A stretch of 6,525 nt of DNA from Bacillota bacterium. GTDB taxonomy: Bacteria > Bacillota > Dethiobacteria > DTU022. A program made the translations under genes and the position numbers. This document shows, piece after piece, positions 4,509-6,525 of this stretch; position 1 is the stretch's first letter; every line of letters begins with the position of its first letter. Under the pieces are notes generated by a model, which had not been told where the DNA came from, searched no databases, and saw nothing but the letters and a program-made list of their open reading frames with translations. The stretch is from assembly GCA_012510305.1 (NCBI GenBank), contig JAAZIE010000163.1, positions 1 to 6,525 of the forward strand, in the 5' to 3' direction.

Positions 4509-6116
4509 CTATCGCCGGCGGAGTATACCGGACCGGGCCGCCGGGGCTCCCCTTATCTTAAAAAGACGGGGGTGAAAAGGGCGGCCGGCAATATCCACCA
4601 GCGGCCGGGGGGGATCTTTTTTTTGAGTGGCCAGGGAGACCAGGACCAGGAGAACAATGGAAACGGCGAAGGCGGGGACAGACCCCATGTAGACGGCATC
4701 CCAGATCGCCATCTCCGATGACCCCGTCGTCCCGGAGCCGGTTTTTAGCGTAACCCGGTCCAAGAAGTACAGTATCGCCAGAATCCAGGAGAAGAGGCCG
4801 CCGGTAAGAGCGGCCACGGCGCCGCTCTGGTTGCTCTGTTTCCAGAAATACCCGGCGGCAAAAGGCGCAAACAAGCCCACCAGGATCAGTGACCAGGCGA
4901 TCACAATGAGCATGTAGATGGTCCCGGCATAGCAGGCGATCAACAGTGAGCTCACCGCAATAAAGGGGATGCAGAGCCGGGTTACTTTCAGGGTTAGCGC
5001 GGAGCCGGCCCCGGGGTGGAAATAACGAAGGACATTGCGGCCGACTATCGAAGCGGCCGCCAGCAAAGCGCTGTCGGAGCTGGACATCAGGGTGGCCACC
5101 AGGGCCACGGCAAAGATGGCGGTCAGGACCGGGGGCAGGTAGCTGGTCGCCAGGTGCGGCAGGATCATTTCAGTTTCGGCGGTGGCCAGGCCGGGGTTTA
5201 AACCGTACATGAGCGAACCCAGCAAAACCGGGATCATCCCCACCACCAGGTAGAGGAGGGCAGCGAGGATTGCGCTCCACGAGGCGGTTCTCTCGTTCTT
5301 TGCCGCCAGCAGGCGCTGGGCCAGGTCCTGGGAGGGGATATCCCCCAGGCCGGTGGAAAGCCAGGCCCCCAGGTAGTAAAACCACCCCGGCAGGCCGAAG
5401 TAACCCAGGTACCCATGTTCCTTTGTGGGCAGCAGCGCTCCGGCGGGTATGCCGGCCCGGTTGCCGGCGGAGGCCAGCAGCTCACCCCAGCCCCCGGCCA
5501 GCGGGACCACGGTAAACAGGAGCACCGCGGTGCCGCCGATAATGAGCCCCGCCTGCAAAAAATCGGTTAACGTCACCGACCACATGCCCCCGAGATAAGT
5601 GTAGACCACCAGGACCGCACAGGAAAGCGCCACTCCCCAGAAGAAAGGGATTCCGGCAAAGAACTGCAGGATCACCCCAAAGGCAACCAGCTGCCCCCCC
5701 ACCCAGCCGATCTCCGCCACCACCTGGACCAGGGACGCCAGCAGCCCCATTTTCTTGCCGTAGCGCAGATCGAAAAAATCGATTACCGTCAGGTAACCGC
5801 CCCGGCGCATCAGGCGCCCGAAAACAAGGCCCGTGAGCAGCAGCGACAGCGTGGAGCCCCAGGGATCGAAGATCACTCCCTGGTTGCCAAAAAGGTACGA
5901 TTGCGCCGCCGTTCCCATGAGGGTGCCGCCGCAAAACCAGGTGGCGAAGAGGGTCCCGGTGGTCAGAAAGAGCGGCAGGCGCCGCCCGGCCACGATAAAG
6001 TCGTCGGTATTCTTGATCCGTTTGTGGCTCCACCAGCCCACTGCCAGCATGAGCAAAAGGTAGATGAAAAGCCCCGCCATCACCGGGCGGGCATATTCAT
6101 AAAACCCCTGTTCCAA
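4509..6116 (-). CDS. Sodium:solute symporter family (SSS) transporter
   Basis: An inner-membrane secondary transporter expected to import an organic solute with Na+; the substrate cannot be told. From the preferred start it has 535 residues, normal for the family, with about 12-13 hydrophobic segments, the first being GLFIYLLLMLAVGWW (15-29). Family marks: TDDFIVAGRRLP (37-48), YTYLGGMWSVTLTDFLQ (172-188, the SSS signature region), GDIPSQDLAQR (258-268) and MSSSDSALLAA (344-354), equivalent to the TM8 serines that form the Na2 site in vSGLT and PutP, which suggests Na+ coupling. The C-terminus is a basic cytoplasmic tail. Start: the frame is open to an ATG at 6236, but that ATG lies in the loop of the codY terminator hairpin and adds a non-family, charged N-terminus. 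The TTG at 6116 has AGGGGG 9 nt upstream and gives a short lead before TM1. ATG at 6080 is a possible alternative with no clear ribosome site. The ferredoxin gene follows by 41 nt. Confidence 0.9.
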   Translation of the reverse strand: MEQGFYEYARPVMAGLFIYLLLMLAVGWWSHKRIKNTDDFIVAGRRLPLFLTTGTLFATWFCGGTLMGTAAQSYLFGNQGVIFDPWGSTLSLLLTGLVFGRLMRRGGYLTVIDFFDLRYGKKMGLLASLVQVVAEIGWVGGQLVAFGVILQFFAGIPFFWGVALSCAVLVVYTYLGGMWSVTLTDFLQAGLIIGGTAVLLFTVVPLAGGWGELLASAGNRAGIPAGALLPTKEHGYLGYFGLPGWFYYLGAWLSTGLGDIPSQDLAQRLLAAKNERTASWSAILAALLYLVVGMIPVLLGSLMYGLNPGLATAETEMILPHLATSYLPPVLTAIFAVALVATLMSSSDSALLAAASIVGRNVLRYFHPGAGSALTLKVTRLCIPFIAVSSLLIACYAGTIYMLIVIAWSLILVGLFAPFAAGYFWKQSNQSGAVAALTGGLFSWILAILYFLDRVTLKTGSGTTGSSEMAIWDAVYMGSVPAFAVSIVLLVLVSLATQKKDPPRPLVDIAGRPFHPRLFKIRGAPAARSGILRRR

Positions 6117-6125
6117 GTACCCAGG

Positions 6126-6131
6126 CCCCCT
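6126..6131 (-). promoter_or_regulatory. Ribosome binding site favouring the TTG start of the symporter
   Basis: On the minus strand AGGGGG (6131-6126) lies 9 nt before the TTG at 6116-6114. Neither the ATG at 6080 nor the one at 6236 has a comparable site at a usable distance. Confidence 0.5.
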
Positions 6132-6154
6132 GAAATATAGATTAAGTCCCGGCG

Positions 6155-6178
6155 GGCGGGAACGGCCCGTTTCCCGCC
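6155..6178. repeat. Inverted repeat upstream of the symporter gene
   Basis: GGCGGGAA (6155-6162) and TTCCCGCC (6171-6178) are perfect inverted repeats with an 8-bp centre. They lie about 40-60 bp upstream of the symporter's TTG start, between it and the codY terminator, where a promoter and operator are expected. An A+T-rich stretch with TATATT is at 6139-6134 on the minus strand, but it has no good -35. The repeat may be a regulator's site or an RNA hairpin in the leader. Confidence 0.45.
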
Positions 6179-6215
6179 ACAGATCTGCAACCGGTGCTGC
6201 CCAACGGCCGGGCAG

Positions 6216-6253
6216 AAAAATAGAGTAACTTAGCATCCAAGTTACTCTATTTT
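6216..6253 (-). terminator. Terminator of codY: perfect 15-bp inverted repeat
   Basis: AAAATAGAGTAACTT (6217-6231) and AAGTTACTCTATTTT (6239-6253) are perfect inverted repeats around a 7-nt loop. On the minus strand the hairpin starts 17 nt after the codY stop and ends in TTTTTC, so it fits a rho-independent terminator, although its stem is unusually A+T-rich for this window. The plus strand also ends the stem in TTTT, so it could act in both directions. The same symmetry could serve as a protein-binding site. Confidence 0.65.
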
Positions 6254-6270
6254 AAAGAGGCTAAAATCTC

Positions 6271-6525
6271 TTACTGAGGGAATGCTTTTGACTTTTTAGC
6301 CAGATGCTCGAGCAGGTAAGGGTTCAGCACCTTGATGTAGGTTCCCTTCATGCCCAGCGAGCGCGACTCGATCACCCCGGCGCTTTCGAACTTGCGCAGC
6401 GCATTTACAATAACCGAGCGGGTGATGCCGAGCTGATCGGCGATTTTACTGGCTACGAGAAGCCCCTCGTCGCCGCCAAGCTCTTCAAAGATATGCTCCA
6501 CCGCTTCCAGTTCAGAGTACGAAAG
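6271..6525 (-). CDS. codY: GTP- and branched-chain-amino-acid-sensing repressor CodY, C-terminal part (cut by window edge)
   Basis: CodY is the global nutrient-responsive DNA-binding regulator of Bacillota; with GTP and isoleucine/leucine/valine bound it represses genes for nitrogen and amino acid catabolism, transport and adaptation. The window holds the last 84 residues plus the TAA stop. They begin LSYSELEAVEHIFEEL, continue with the winged helix-turn-helix VASKIADQLGITRSVIVNALR, and end with the family's very conserved ESAGVIESRSLGMKGTYIKV and a slightly extended tail rich in Lys. All DNA-recognition residues in this part appear intact. The ligand-binding GAF domain lies outside the window to the right. 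The frame is open to the window edge, so internal GTG or ATG codons are not starts. A terminator follows at 6216-6253, separating it from the symporter. The identification is secure because this HTH segment is nearly invariant. Confidence 0.96.
   Translation of the reverse strand, partial: LSYSELEAVEHIFEELGGDEGLLVASKIADQLGITRSVIVNALRKFESAGVIESRSLGMKGTYIKVLNPYLLEHLAKKSKAFPQ

Noticed and set aside
5482..6033. Minus-strand open frame (183 codons) overlapping the symporter in another frame
   Set aside because: It is within the symporter coding sequence, lacks membrane segments or a family pattern, and is rich in Gly/Pro/Arg as expected of an out-of-frame reading.
6117..6236. Extension of the symporter to an ATG at 6236
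   Set aside because: That ATG is in the loop of the codY terminator, the added 40 residues are unlike the N-terminus of the family, and a TTG with a Shine-Dalgarno site is available at 6116.

Overview
The window looks like chromosomal DNA from a Bacillota (Firmicutes) bacterium of fairly high G+C. The strongest taxonomic marker is the C-terminal DNA-binding half of CodY at the right edge, since CodY is a regulator of low-GC-type Gram-positives. Near-consensus Shine-Dalgarno sites and use of GTG and TTG starts agree with this. A small single-cluster ferredoxin and a radical SAM protein suggest an anaerobe, but that is inference. I see no tRNA, rRNA, CRISPR array, insertion sequence or phage gene.

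Layout, left to right. Positions 1-62 hold the first 20 codons of alanine dehydrogenase (ald) on the minus strand. A 234-bp divergent intergenic region (63-296) carries its promoter and that of a plus-strand radical SAM protein (297-1181). Everything from 1238 to the right edge is on the minus strand, read right to left: codY (end only), a strong 15-bp inverted-repeat terminator, a sodium:solute symporter, a 61-residue ferredoxin 41 bp further on, a terminator followed by a second strong hairpin, a carbamate kinase with a TTG start, and a fatty acyl-AMP ligase-like adenylating enzyme. The last gene converges on the radical SAM gene, and its probable terminator lies inside that gene's 3' end.

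Probable transcription units: codY (ends at 6216-6253); symporter plus ferredoxin (ends at 4239-4280); carbamate kinase plus AMP ligase (promoter near 4154-4182, ends at 1132-1189), with a possible attenuator between the two; ald leftward; and the radical SAM gene rightward.

The genes could share a theme of nitrogen and carbon catabolism under nutrient control. Alanine dehydrogenase releases ammonia from alanine, carbamate kinase makes ATP from carbamoyl phosphate, the symporter imports an organic solute, and CodY senses branched-chain amino acids and GTP. A candidate CodY box (11 of 15 matches) lies in the leader of the carbamate kinase gene. The AMP ligase and the radical SAM protein do not fit this theme obviously. 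I found no clearly new system. The most interesting points are the carrier-less AMP ligase beside a lone carbamate kinase, the symporter-ferredoxin pair, and the tandem hairpins and possible CodY site before carbamate kinase.
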